Counted from the first letter of the stretch, positions 6,993 to 15,356 are shown. The stretch: 64,000 bases of DNA from Pedobacter jeongneungensis (GCF_000633455.1 NZ_AYMG01000032.1:17295-81294), one strand, 5' to 3'. Numbers and translations: made by a program. The notes: generated by a model from the letters alone, not told the origin.

Positions 6993-7685
6993 ATGAAAAC
7001 AATCGAGATACAAAAAGCTATTATTATGCCGCAGGTTGATCCTTCGGATATCATTAACGAATTTTCTGTTAATCTTCACAAATACTCCTGGAACGATCTA
7101 TTTAGCGCCTTAGAGCAGGAAATCACCCCCATAATGCGTATTATCATACGAGCTGCAATTTCAGCAAAAGATAAAAAGCAGGTATTTCAGTTGACCATCG
7201 ATAAAGCAGAAAGAAAGCTTCTGCAGATAAACAATACGCGTCGTAAAAATTTTGTCCGCCGGACTTTCAAAAAGTGGGGCTTATTTTCTATGTTGGAAAT
7301 TCTAAAAGATTATCCAGACTATGAATCTGATATGATGTTTAAAGATCTCGAAGTTAAGTCCAAAAAAAAGAAGCGTAAAAAAATAAAACCTCGTTTTGAT
7401 TTTAGGGCAATGCAGCTTGTAAAATGCGAACAGATATTCCATTCTGTTGATAAGGGTTCAAAAGAATTCAATAAGGTTTGCGAGAGGATCGCTGCACTTA
7501 CCAGGGCTGATATCAAGAGAAGCCCCTTGAAGCTTACAGTAAAGTTAGCAGATAAAAGTACATATCTATTTTCTTTCAAATGGAGTACAGATGAATCGAA
7601 AATTAAAGCGTTTCATGCTAAGGCAAATATAACCGGCATTACCCATGATGAACTGGTTGAGTTCAGAAGAGTATCAAATTTTTAA
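6993..7685 (+). CDS. Basic hypothetical protein, 230 aa
   Basis: A 230-residue, strongly basic protein with a Lys-rich linker near residue 125 (KSKKKKRKKIKPR) between an N-terminal helical half and a C-terminal beta-rich half. Nucleic-acid binding is plausible from charge alone. It has its own GTTAAC promoter. No family recognised. Confidence 0.55.
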   Translation: MKTIEIQKAIIMPQVDPSDIINEFSVNLHKYSWNDLFSALEQEITPIMRIIIRAAISAKDKKQVFQLTIDKAERKLLQINNTRRKNFVRRTFKKWGLFSMLEILKDYPDYESDMMFKDLEVKSKKKKRKKIKPRFDFRAMQLVKCEQIFHSVDKGSKEFNKVCERIAALTRADIKRSPLKLTVKLADKSTYLFSFKWSTDESKIKAFHAKANITGITHDELVEFRRVSNF

Positions 7686-7814
7686 GAGTTATTTTTTCCC
7701 ATTAAATTAAATCGGGGATCAAAGTTTAGAAATTTTAAAGGAAAGAGTAGTTTTGTCATTGGGGATGAAATTGAATCCGTATGGTAATTAAATTCAAAAA
7801 CCCAGGAAGATAAA

Positions 7815-8033
7815 ATGGTACAGAAAGAAAATAATACCCGACATGGTGGCTCTAGAAAGGGATCAGGAAGAAAACCAAAGCTCTCAAATCCAACTGTTAT
7901 CGGGTTTAAGATTGAAAATGACATAAAGGAGAAAGCTAAAACAATCTTTGGCAATAGACTACCGGAAATGTTTAATGCCTGGCTAAATAAAGAAATAAAA
8001 AAAGCAGAAAAAATAAATAATTCTATCCCTTAA
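7815..8033 (+). CDS. Small basic DNA-binding-like protein (GRKP motif), paralogue B
   Basis: A 72-residue protein with N-terminal GGSRKGSGRKP, then TVIGFKIENDIKEKAK and a C-terminal helix. The order and spacing match the 4614 gene (GGKRAGAGRKP then TLGFKIREDYKLAL), so they are paralogues. Likely a small DNA-binding protein with an AT-hook-like arm; the regulatory target is unknown. Confidence 0.5.
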   Translation: MVQKENNTRHGGSRKGSGRKPKLSNPTVIGFKIENDIKEKAKTIFGNRLPEMFNAWLNKEIKKAEKINNSIP

Positions 8034-8051
8034 ATTTTAAACGTTCCAAAA

Positions 8052-8444
8052 ATGAAAAACACGATCTTATTATCACTTTTACTAATGCTTTCTACATTTT
8101 TGTATTCCTGCCAGGATTCGAGGATGCCGGAAGATAAATTCTCTGGGAGCTGGGTATCTACACTTCAATCTGATTCGATTAGTGCACCGGTAGTAATCTA
8201 CAAAAAAGGAGAAGAATATGTCTTCAAAAATACCTATAATGGTAAAACGAAAGAATATACTGGATCGATAGAAAAATCCAACAATATGCTGGTGATTAAT
8301 ATAGGGGGTTATGCCGGTAAAATTTTGCACCTGCCTGATTCTGATCGGTTAAAAATGTCGACTGTAAATGGAGAAATCAACTACAGGAGAATTACCCCGG
8401 CAGAAGAATTACAACGAAGTAAACGCCGTAATAAAATTCAATAG
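8052..8444 (+). CDS. Putative lipoprotein, 130 aa
   Basis: N-terminal signal peptide with lipobox LYSC (Cys near residue 20), so the mature protein should be lipid-anchored in the cell envelope. The rest (about residues 28-105) is a short beta-rich domain (FSGSWVSTL start) as in small lipocalin-like or DUF4488-type lipoproteins, then a basic tail. Family uncertain. Next gene starts 22 nt downstream. Confidence 0.6.
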   Translation: MKNTILLSLLLMLSTFLYSCQDSRMPEDKFSGSWVSTLQSDSISAPVVIYKKGEEYVFKNTYNGKTKEYTGSIEKSNNMLVINIGGYAGKILHLPDSDRLKMSTVNGEINYRRITPAEELQRSKRRNKIQ

Positions 8445-8466
8445 TAATCAGAAATCGATCTTATTT

Positions 8467-9015
8467 ATGAATATAGAAAATTATGATAAAAGGATGATTG
8501 TATACCACGGAACCAATGCAACGTTTGATGAATTTGATATCATTAAAAAAGGCGAAAACACTGAGTATAACAATACAATCCATGGAATATTTTTCACGGA
8601 CAAATATGAAAATGCTAAACTATTTGGAGAGCGGATTATTCAGGCTGAGATAACTATGCACAAAACATTAGACCTCAGGCTTGAAGGTATTTTTAATATC
8701 AAAGAGCAGGCTGGTGATATTATTGAGATTGTCTTCGGTGAAAAGATTGGTCCAGAAGATGCTTTAGAAAAATTGAACGAAGACATTAGTCTTGGTGAAA
8801 TCGCAGACTTTTATGATGCACTTCATTCTGATTATGCAGCTGACAAATTAAGAAGTTTAGGTTATGATTCGATAATTTCAAATTTGGGTAGTGGAAATGA
8901 TGAATATATAGTTTTTAATACATCACAGATAAGACAAATTGATAAGAATTTTGAAAAACCGCAATTGATACAGCTAAACTTCAATAAAATAAATGAAAGG
9001 AGGCTGAGCTTATAA
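8467..9015 (+). CDS. ADP-ribosyltransferase-like (ART-PolyVal type) protein
   Basis: A 182-residue protein counted from ATG 8467, the first ATG after the upstream gene ends. Motifs follow the ART-PolyVal pattern: YHGTNATFDEFD near residue 12, GIFFTDKYENAKLFG near 42, and C-terminal GYDSIISN with EYIVFNTSQIRQI. In these domains the HGT, the FFT-x-x-x-x-A segment and a late E-x-I-V-F motif shape the NAD site. Such domains occur in polyvalent proteins of phages and conjugative elements and are thought to modify host proteins during entry. Here it is a stand-alone domain, not part of a polyprotein. Activity is inferred. Confidence 0.6.
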   Translation: MNIENYDKRMIVYHGTNATFDEFDIIKKGENTEYNNTIHGIFFTDKYENAKLFGERIIQAEITMHKTLDLRLEGIFNIKEQAGDIIEIVFGEKIGPEDALEKLNEDISLGEIADFYDALHSDYAADKLRSLGYDSIISNLGSGNDEYIVFNTSQIRQIDKNFEKPQLIQLNFNKINERRLSL

Positions 9016-9117
9016 GCCTTAATAAAAATTCAAAAAAAATTTATTTTTATCTATTTTTTTCAAAAGTTGGTGTTTCCCCCTTTCAATTTGTATTTTCACA
9101 GCCAAAGAAATGTTATC

Positions 9118-9555
9118 ATGCAAAGCTGGTTTACAAGAATGCGTAAGGAAAAAGGGATTCTCCAAAAGCAACTGTATTCTGCTTGTGGCATTTCGGGGCC
9201 AACCTGGCTAAAGATTGAAGAAGATCCAACCCAACTGAAAGCAAAGGATCTAATGATCATAGCTCCCTTGTTAAATATGAAATCAGATGAATTATTTCGT
9301 CAAATCATTGAGAATAGCCATGTATTTGAAGCTGAGCTTCCGAAAAATGCGACAATCAAAAAGCAAGATAGAGAAGTCGTTTTCAGTATTGCTGCAGCAG
9401 TGGCGAGATCAGGTAAAACCTGGAGAGAGTTCGGAGATATTGCGGAGGCTAAAAGCCATAGTAGTGTTAAGCGTAACCTTGAATCGTGGATCAACAAATC
9501 AAATTCACTCCTATCTAAGATCGGCTATAGGATAGGGATTGTCAAAAAAGATTAA
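9118..9555 (+). CDS. XRE-type HTH protein with a C-terminal domain shared with the 12180 gene
   Basis: A 145-residue protein from ATG 9118 (a longer frame begins at a non-ATG codon at 9067). Residues 5-65 form a Cro/CI-type HTH (RKEKGILQKQLYSACGIS, then TWLKIE). The C-terminal part (KTWREFGDIAE through SKIGYRIGIVKK) matches the small - strand protein at 12180-12380 (LTWAKMAEA through RKIGYQLVIVK). A candidate regulator for the shared palindrome promoters, since it sits just upstream of one of them. A terminator follows. Confidence 0.6.
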   Translation: MQSWFTRMRKEKGILQKQLYSACGISGPTWLKIEEDPTQLKAKDLMIIAPLLNMKSDELFRQIIENSHVFEAELPKNATIKKQDREVVFSIAAAVARSGKTWREFGDIAEAKSHSSVKRNLESWINKSNSLLSKIGYRIGIVKKD

Positions 9556-9577
9556 TAGGTTTTTAGAGTTAATTAAT

Positions 9578-9598
9578 GCCCTTTAAAAGGGCTTTTTT
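9578..9598 (+). terminator. Rho-independent terminator
   Basis: GCCCTTTAAAAGGGC (9578-9592) is a perfect stem-loop followed by six T (9593-9598). It ends the transcript of the XRE gene. Confidence 0.85.
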
Positions 9599-9610
9599 AT
9601 GCAATATATT

Positions 9611-9642
9611 TTTGTTTTTGTGCTCACATTTGAGTACATTTG
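9611..9642 (+). promoter_or_regulatory. Palindrome promoter, copy 1
   Basis: TTTG (9611-9614), 20 nt, then TACATTTG (9635-9642) is a near-consensus Bacteroidota promoter. The near-palindrome GTGCTCACATTTGAGTAC (9620-9637) fills the spacer and touches the -7 box, the expected place for a repressor. Matching copies drive the topB and PRTRC operons. Confidence 0.75.
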
Positions 9643-9658
9643 TTAAAAATATTTACAT

Positions 9659-9868
9659 ATGAAAGAAAGATTAACTACCTCTCGGATGACCAATATTAGA
9701 TTGTGCATTTTAACCGCTCTTGCGGCTATTACGGCCTTCTGTTGCCACTATCATAGGGATTATATAGCTTCAGTAATAACAACATTTATCGGGCTCTCAA
9801 TGATTCTTTTACTCTGGACAAAGCAAAAGATTGAAAAAAACTCGAAAAGTGAGGGCTCTAATGGGTAA
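9659..9868 (+). CDS. Small two-helix membrane protein
   Basis: A 69-residue protein with two hydrophobic helices (about residues 13-28 and 35-53) and a polar C-terminus. First gene of the operon behind palindrome promoter copy 1, with a very short leader. Its stop overlaps the start of the zinc-finger gene at 9861. No family recognised. Confidence 0.55.
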   Translation: MKERLTTSRMTNIRLCILTALAAITAFCCHYHRDYIASVITTFIGLSMILLLWTKQKIEKNSKSEGSNG

Positions 9869-10154
9869 CGATAAAAAGGAGCATTGTTTGTGGTGCAGCG
9901 CAAAAGTGGATTCGGGTATGAGGGTATGTTTTACCAGCTGGTCAATTTGCGATGACTGTCTACATAAGACTAAAGAACCGGACAATGCACATAGATGGTA
10001 TAAAAAGGTTTTCTGCTTTATTTGTGACCTGGTTGTTGACTTAGGTTATAAGACGGCAGAAACAGAACCGGCACTTTATCTATGCCCTTGCTGCATCGAG
10101 AAGGGCAAAGACATTAAAAAAGTATCAAATTCATTTCAGAGGATTAATCAATAA
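9861..10154 (+). CDS. Tandem C4 zinc-finger protein (ClpX zinc-domain-like)
   Basis: A 97-residue protein from ATG 9861, overlapping the previous gene by 8 nt. It has two Cys4 sites: C9-x2-C12 with C30-x2-C33 (17 residues between) and C52-x2-C55 with C75-x2-C78 (19 between). This spacing, with ICDDC at the second pair, resembles the zf-C4_ClpX domain, which binds adaptors and substrates. No ATPase part is attached. It might mimic or block ClpX recognition, or be a plain protein-binding module; both are inference. Confidence 0.5.
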   Translation: MGNDKKEHCLWCSAKVDSGMRVCFTSWSICDDCLHKTKEPDNAHRWYKKVFCFICDLVVDLGYKTAETEPALYLCPCCIEKGKDIKKVSNSFQRINQ

Positions 10155-10161
10155 AATCAAA

Positions 10162-10476
10162 ATGGGCAAACAAATAGAACCAATAAACGAAAAGCATCGG
10201 ATATCATTTCAAATGCCACAAATAAACCGGGATCAGCAGATATGGTTAGGTCAAAGCATTATAGCGCTAATTGGGATAAATCTTCCGGGTTATTTAAGTG
10301 AGCAGACCAATAAGGAAGACATTGCGCTAATGTTTATCGATATCCTGAAGCATTTTGGTATTACAATCGAAAACCTATATCAGCATGACCTTATAGAAAA
10401 CATTCTAGATCCTGATTTTACATATAAGCTGAAAACAAGCTTGAGTTATGAAATATTGGAGAAAAAGCAAATTTGA
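10162..10476 (+). CDS. Hypothetical protein, 104 aa
   Basis: Soluble helical 104-residue protein 7 nt after the zinc-finger gene, in the same operon. No recognised motif; the middle segment (IIALIGINLPGYL) is mildly hydrophobic but not a clear membrane helix. Function unknown. Confidence 0.55.
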   Translation: MGKQIEPINEKHRISFQMPQINRDQQIWLGQSIIALIGINLPGYLSEQTNKEDIALMFIDILKHFGITIENLYQHDLIENILDPDFTYKLKTSLSYEILEKKQI

Positions 10477-10511
10477 TTAATTACTTTTGATAGGATAGAA
10501 AGGAAGACAAG

Positions 10512-10841
10512 ATGAAAAATAAAATAAGCGAAAACTTAAAATCACATCCCCAGTCAGATTTATTGGGAATGGAAGAATTTATTATAACTGAAGATTTCGA
10601 AGCACTTTTTTCTTCGCTGGTAGGAGTCTACTCCAGGTTGGCCAGCACAGAAAAGTTTAGGAAAGATACACAACCAGACTTAGTTAAAGTTTCAGATTAC
10701 ATTAAACGGAGCAAGGAAATCTACATCATCAAAAAATCAATTTTGACCAAGCCATTGATTGCTCTTAGAGATGCGATCGAAGAATATCGTCCTGAACTGA
10801 GAAAGATGGAGAATTTGGAAAAGAGGTTGCAAAATGGTTAA
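10512..10841 (+). CDS. Putative antitoxin of the zeta-toxin pair
   Basis: A 109-residue, helical, highly charged protein that overlaps the zeta-toxin gene by 8 nt (10834-10841). That arrangement, small helical protein directly before a zeta kinase, is typical of zeta-type toxin-antitoxin pairs. It has no visible similarity to classical epsilon or to the HTH-bearing PezA. Antitoxin role is inferred from position. Confidence 0.5.
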   Translation: MKNKISENLKSHPQSDLLGMEEFIITEDFEALFSSLVGVYSRLASTEKFRKDTQPDLVKVSDYIKRSKEIYIIKKSILTKPLIALRDAIEEYRPELRKMENLEKRLQNG

Positions 10842-11775
10842 AGAAGATTTTAAACTAAGCGATGAACAAAACTCATATATCTATGAGAATATTATCAAGC
10901 CGGAATTATTTGCCGGTGGTAAAGTTTATAATGATCAACCAACAGCATTATACTTAGGTGCTCAACCAGGAAGTGGAAAAACCGCCCTGAGTCGTTTCCT
11001 CGATCAACGAGTAGACAGATCGAAAACGGTGGTGATTAATAACGATGAGCTTAGAAACCACCATCCTGAATACAGAAAACTTATGGATCATCCCACCGAA
11101 TTTGCAAAAGCTCCTGTGATGGTAAATGCGGACAGCACAATTTGGTTACAGAGAGTCTTTCAGGATGCAATAAAGAATAATTACAATATAATATTTGACT
11201 CGACGCTCGGCAGCAAGAATATTACCGGCTTTACAGATGCAATGAAGCTCTTAAAAGAAAAATATCAATATCAGATTGAACTTCACATTCTTGCTGTTAA
11301 ACCGGAGTTATCAAAAATGGGGATTCACTTGAGGTACGAAAGCCAGGTACAATCAGATGGGAAGGGAAGGTTTGTAGAGATGAGCACCCATGATCTCAAT
11401 TTCAGTATGCTGCAGCCAAACATAGAAAAAATATTAAAAGATGTTGCTATCGATCATATTTCTACCTATACCCGGCTGATCGGTTTTGAGAACGGACAGA
11501 TCAAAAACAATTCTGTTGACCAATTAATGGGTATTAATAGACCGACCTCCAGCGATTTCACCAAAATTAAGGAATCCATCAACAATGAATGGCAGCGCCC
11601 ACTTACAGATAATGAAAAAACATACTTCAAATTCCGTTTTGACCAGGTAGTTGGAATGATCAGTAAACGCGGAGGGGATCTTGCTCAATTTAAAAATGAT
11701 GTAAGGGACCTAACCAGGTATAACATTGAAAAACTTGATTTTGCCAAACTGAGCAATTCTGGTCCAAAAATATAA
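10834..11775 (+). CDS. Zeta toxin family kinase
   Basis: A 313-residue protein. Walker A GAQPGSGKT at residues 42-50 is followed by NNDELRNHHPEY, the zeta/PezT signature, and IIFDSTLGSKN further on. Zeta toxins phosphorylate UDP-N-acetylglucosamine or related sugars and so block wall synthesis; on plasmids they act in post-segregational killing. About residues 1-200 form the kinase; the remaining hundred or so residues are a helical extension beyond the core. Last gene of the operon behind palindrome promoter 1. Confidence 0.85.
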   Translation: MVKEDFKLSDEQNSYIYENIIKPELFAGGKVYNDQPTALYLGAQPGSGKTALSRFLDQRVDRSKTVVINNDELRNHHPEYRKLMDHPTEFAKAPVMVNADSTIWLQRVFQDAIKNNYNIIFDSTLGSKNITGFTDAMKLLKEKYQYQIELHILAVKPELSKMGIHLRYESQVQSDGKGRFVEMSTHDLNFSMLQPNIEKILKDVAIDHISTYTRLIGFENGQIKNNSVDQLMGINRPTSSDFTKIKESINNEWQRPLTDNEKTYFKFRFDQVVGMISKRGGDLAQFKNDVRDLTRYNIEKLDFAKLSNSGPKI

Positions 11776-11784
11776 AGGGTTAGA

Positions 11785-12039
11785 TTAATCTAACCCACAA
11801 TACGTATGAACCCGGATATTAGCAGATCTTAATAACCTGGTAACTTCATACATACTCATATCTTCAGTAAAATTATCGTGAAGTAGTTTCCAGGCTTTGG
11901 CTAAGCCTCTTTTAGAAGTTGAAAAAAATCTGGGATCATTGTTTTGATCCGTGAGGTCAGATCCTTTTATCACTTTTTCATTTAGATCATAACTGATCTT
12001 AGTATTCGAATTGTGCAGATAAAATTCTTGTTTTTCCAT
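11785..12039 (-). CDS. Hypothetical protein, 84 aa
   Basis: A - strand gene convergent with the zeta-toxin operon, the two stops being 9 nt apart. ATG 12039 is chosen because the alternative ATG at 12075 lies inside the perfect inverted repeat 12075-12117, which is better read as a regulatory site. The protein is soluble, with a C-terminal helical segment (TEDMSMYEVTRLLRSANI). No family recognised. Confidence 0.45.
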   Translation of the reverse strand: MEKQEFYLHNSNTKISYDLNEKVIKGSDLTDQNNDPRFFSTSKRGLAKAWKLLHDNFTEDMSMYEVTRLLRSANIRVHTYCGLD

Positions 12040-12074
12040 AATAAGGGGTTTTATTGCAACAGGATATCCGAGCA

Positions 12075-12117
12075 TTTTGTCAAGGTTGGCAAAGCCATTT
12101 ATATAACCTTGACAAAA
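12075..12117. repeat. Perfect 13-bp inverted repeat
   Basis: TTTTGTCAAGGTT (12075-12087) and AACCTTGACAAAA (12105-12117) are exact complements separated by 17 nt. It lies just upstream of the - strand gene at 12039 and downstream of 12180. Reads as an operator or an RNA hairpin; no T-run on either side in the right place for a plain terminator. Confidence 0.7.
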
Positions 12118-12179
12118 GCAGCTGCTCGTATATATGTTCGCAATGACAAAACACCAATTATGAAAAGCCAGGATAGCAT

Positions 12180-12380
12180 CTATTTGGATGCATCGTTGAT
12201 TTTAACAATAACCAGCTGATAGCCGATCTTTCTGAGGGCATTATCAGCCTTGCTCAACCATCTAAAAAATGTAGATCTGAAACCGCTCCTGCTCTGATAA
12301 TTACATGCTTCGGCCATTTTAGCCCAGGTCAAATTTTCCTTTTTTAATTTCTCCTTTATAGATTCCTGCAATTCGTCCAT
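12180..12380 (-). CDS. Small HTH-like protein, related to the C-terminus of the 9118 gene
   Basis: A 66-residue protein: LTWAKMAEACNYQSRSG followed by FFRWLSKADNALRKIGYQLVIVK. This matches residues about 95-145 of the XRE protein at 9118, so the domain exists both alone and fused to an HTH. The arrangement suggests a small helical DNA-binding or dimerisation domain. It may modulate the larger regulator by heterodimer formation; that is inference. Confidence 0.55.
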   Translation of the reverse strand: MDELQESIKEKLKKENLTWAKMAEACNYQSRSGFRSTFFRWLSKADNALRKIGYQLVIVKINDASK

Positions 12381-12392
12381 TATATTATAGTC

Positions 12393-12800
12393 TTATAATT
12401 TTTTTGTGATGTTTTTTTTGGGCAGCAGAACGGCATGTTTAACAACCGTAACATCGATACCGTCCCTAAGTTTATTCTTTAACTCTATGGGGATGTTTAA
12501 TGCATCATCCCATTGGTAAGGGTAATAATTGACCAGGTAATCTCTTTCTTCGAAGCTCTCGCTACAGAAAGCTGTAGCCTTCATTACTATACCTATCGAC
12601 CTAGATGGTTTTATAGTACTGGCGATATTCTTTGTCAAGCTTTCTAACTGAACCTGTGACAATTTATCAGCCATTAACACAACATTTAATGTTGGAAGGG
12701 GATGGGAATTTATGAGCCTAAAAAATATTGCTTTGTTTTTATAGGCCAACAGTAATACTTTTACTGCATCTTCTAATGATTTGAACTCAATATATTTCAT
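12393..12800 (-). CDS. Hypothetical protein, 135 aa
   Basis: Starts at ATG 12800, just past the stop of topB (12817); a longer frame to 12881 would overlap topB by 65 nt. Soluble, mixed alpha/beta, ending in a basic tail (LLPKKNITKKL). No recognised domain. Probably in the topB operon. Confidence 0.55.
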   Translation of the reverse strand: MKYIEFKSLEDAVKVLLLAYKNKAIFFRLINSHPLPTLNVVLMADKLSQVQLESLTKNIASTIKPSRSIGIVMKATAFCSESFEERDYLVNYYPYQWDDALNIPIELKNKLRDGIDVTVVKHAVLLPKKNITKKL

Positions 12801-12816
12801 CAGTTTTGTCCAGGGC

Positions 12817-14943
12817 TTATTTATTTGTTTTTGGAAAAATGAATTCAACAGTGAAGTCAGATTTAAGCGATAGTGCTGCATCGAATGTTTTTTGGTTTTT
12901 ACCTGAGAATCCCTTAATTAATCCTGTTTTCCCTTTAGTTAGTAAAGAATTTAATTGAGCATCATTTATTTTTTTACTTGCGATTGTTCGGAAGATCTTA
13001 AATTCGCATCCAGAGTTTTGTTCACTGCAGCTGGCTACTTTATCATTGATCCTGATAAAGCCTTTTTTGCATTTAGGACAAATTACCTTGTCTGCGTTTA
13101 CTGCCGATTCAAGACTTTTACTTTGTTCCGTATTAAGTGAAAGTAGTCCTTTGGTGATATCATTTGTATAATCATGGATTGCTTTCATAAAACTTTGTGC
13201 CGGATACTTACCGATCCTGATTTCTTCCAACTTCTGTTCCCAATGTCCTGTAAGCACCGGATTTCCTACCGGCTTATCCTTAATCAGGTTATAAACGGAA
13301 AGCCCCAAAGCTGTTGGAATTATCGAATTCTTTTTGACGGTGGTGACATATTCCCTAGTAAATAAGGTTGTGATGATTGCTGCCCTCGTTGCTGGTGTAC
13401 CAAGGCCAAGGTCTTTCATGGCTTCCCGTTGTTGTTCATCCTCTATCTTTCTACCACAGTTCTCCATCATTTCGAGCAGGGTATCCATTGTCAATAATGG
13501 TTTTGGTTTGGTTTTTTTACTGAGTATCGAGGTGTTGTTAATTGCTAAAGTTTCACCTTTATCAAGTTCCGGAATGGAACTAACAAATTGTTCGTCTTCA
13601 TCGATGTTATTCACTGGTTCATTTTGGATTCCACGCCACCCTGCACTTATCGTTTTAACGGATGATACCCTAAAATCAACACCTGCAGATTCAATAATGA
13701 CGGAGTAAACAGACTTCACACATTTTGGAGCAAAGGATTCTAAAAACCTAAATACAATCAGGTCATACAGGGCAAGTTGATCAGACTTTAATGATGACCG
13801 GTCAAAACTCTGGTTAGTGGGCAGGAGTGCATGGTGATCAGTAACCTTGTTATCATTCACCGAGCCCTTGTTAAGCTCATTCAAGTTTATATTTTTCCCT
13901 GCAGTCGAATAGTGGGGCAATTTAATTAGCTTATCAATAAGGGAAGGAACCGTTTTGAAAACATCTTCACCAATGTAACTTGATCCAGTCCTGGGATATG
14001 TTATCAGCTTACCTTCATAAAGAGTCTGGGCAATCTGCAAGGTTTGATCCGGATTGAAATTAAGCTTCCGACTAGCCTCTCTCTGGAGAGAGGTTAGATC
14101 ATAGAGTTTCGGTGGATTCTCTATTTTAGATTTATGCTCGGCCTCGACAACCTTACAAATTTTTAAATGATCAATTGAAGCTTTGATTTTGTTAACCTGG
14201 TCAATTTGCTCATAATCTTCTTTACTCTGCAGTGAGAAATCAACCCCATTCTTGTTGCAGGTGATTGAAATTTTGTAATAATCCGAAACTTTAAAATCGG
14301 AATGATCGATATATCGTTTACACACCATCGCAAGTGTGGGAGTTTGTACTCGACCAATGGATAATGTCTTATTTGTATTTGCAGCTCCACTAAGAGCCCT
14401 GGTGGCATTTAATCCAATCAGCCAGTCCGCCTCGCTTCTACATTTGGCAGCGTAATAAAGTGTGTCGTAATTTGTTCCTGGTTGAAGTGTGTTAAAGCCG
14501 CTTAGGACAGCTTCATCCGTTTGAGATGATATCCATAATCGCTCAAATGGGAGGGTACAACCAAGATATTCATAAATATACCTAAAGATCAGTTCTCCCT
14601 CTCTCCCTGCATCTGTGGCCACTATGATCTTAGTGGATTCTTTTAGTAAAGACTTGATTATGTTGAGCTGCTTTTTTGCACCAGGCTCATCAATATAATC
14701 TTTACCTTTTTTTACCTGCTTTGGCACCAGTTTGAATTTACTGGGTATCATTGGTAGTTGAGAAAGATCAGAAAAGGAACTAAAGCCATAAGCGTCCGGC
14801 ATTGCCAATTGAATCAGGTGACCATAGGCCCAGGTGAAGGCAATATTCTTGCCTTTAATGTGTCCTTCTGCACTTTGTGTTGCTCCCATTATTCGGGCAA
14901 GATCTTTCGCTACCGAAGGTTTTTCTGCAATTACTGTAATCAT
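12817..14943 (-). CDS. topB: DNA topoisomerase III (type IA)
   Basis: A 708-residue type IA topoisomerase. The TOPRIM domain starts the protein (AEKPSVAKDLARIMG, residues 6-20) and contains DAGREGE at 111-117. The catalytic tyrosine is Y316 in GKLITYPRTG. A C-terminal zinc-ribbon remnant has CPKCKKGF and two further Cys. It cuts and passes single DNA strands, resolving intermediates of plasmid replication and transfer; Bacteroidetes mobile elements often carry such a copy. It overlaps the upstream gene by 4 nt and belongs to the operon behind palindrome promoter copy 2. Confidence 0.95.
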   Translation of the reverse strand: MITVIAEKPSVAKDLARIMGATQSAEGHIKGKNIAFTWAYGHLIQLAMPDAYGFSSFSDLSQLPMIPSKFKLVPKQVKKGKDYIDEPGAKKQLNIIKSLLKESTKIIVATDAGREGELIFRYIYEYLGCTLPFERLWISSQTDEAVLSGFNTLQPGTNYDTLYYAAKCRSEADWLIGLNATRALSGAANTNKTLSIGRVQTPTLAMVCKRYIDHSDFKVSDYYKISITCNKNGVDFSLQSKEDYEQIDQVNKIKASIDHLKICKVVEAEHKSKIENPPKLYDLTSLQREASRKLNFNPDQTLQIAQTLYEGKLITYPRTGSSYIGEDVFKTVPSLIDKLIKLPHYSTAGKNINLNELNKGSVNDNKVTDHHALLPTNQSFDRSSLKSDQLALYDLIVFRFLESFAPKCVKSVYSVIIESAGVDFRVSSVKTISAGWRGIQNEPVNNIDEDEQFVSSIPELDKGETLAINNTSILSKKTKPKPLLTMDTLLEMMENCGRKIEDEQQREAMKDLGLGTPATRAAIITTLFTREYVTTVKKNSIIPTALGLSVYNLIKDKPVGNPVLTGHWEQKLEEIRIGKYPAQSFMKAIHDYTNDITKGLLSLNTEQSKSLESAVNADKVICPKCKKGFIRINDKVASCSEQNSGCEFKIFRTIASKKINDAQLNSLLTKGKTGLIKGFSGKNQKTFDAALSLKSDFTVEFIFPKTNK

Positions 14944-15356
14944 TGATAAATGGTTTGAGATGTTTTTAAATGGCCAATCTCTTCAGGAAGGCTTAGTCTG
15001 TTTATTGAAAGGATTAATTCCAAAGAGTCAAATTCACGTACATGCATTAAAAACCTCTTTTGATACAATATCGTATCATTATGGTCTGTAATCACGACAC
15101 AGTAATTAAGAGCATGATCAGGTACACGGGATACATTTACCTGTATAGGATAAGGAGACACCAGGGGGTTAGTCTCCAGAAAGGGGAAAACTATTTCCAA
15201 TAGGTCATATAGCTCATAGTTCTGCATGATATCCCTAATTCCCTGTGTATAAAAATACTGCCTAAAAGTGGGTATATAATACTGTGTATCGCCTTTTTTG
15301 TACTGAGTGACAAATGAGGCAAATTCTTTGTTAAGGTTAATGCTTGTTTGTAACAT
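14940..15356 (-). CDS. DUF6876-like protein
   Basis: A 138-residue soluble protein, first gene of the topB operon and overlapping topB by 4 nt (14940-14943). The N-terminal half (QYYIPTFRQYFYTQGIRDI, then YELYDLLEIV) resembles the DUF6876 pattern in Bacteroidetes mobile elements. No catalytic motif visible. Function unknown. Confidence 0.5.
   Translation of the reverse strand: MLQTSINLNKEFASFVTQYKKGDTQYYIPTFRQYFYTQGIRDIMQNYELYDLLEIVFPFLETNPLVSPYPIQVNVSRVPDHALNYCVVITDHNDTILYQKRFLMHVREFDSLELILSINRLSLPEEIGHLKTSQTIYQ

Noticed and set aside
9287..9535. Second frame overlapping the XRE gene
   Set aside because: Shadow of the 9118 gene, in which the domain similarity to the 12180 protein is preserved.
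13334..13708. 124-residue frame antisense to topB
   Set aside because: It overlaps a certain gene completely and has no recognisable domain.
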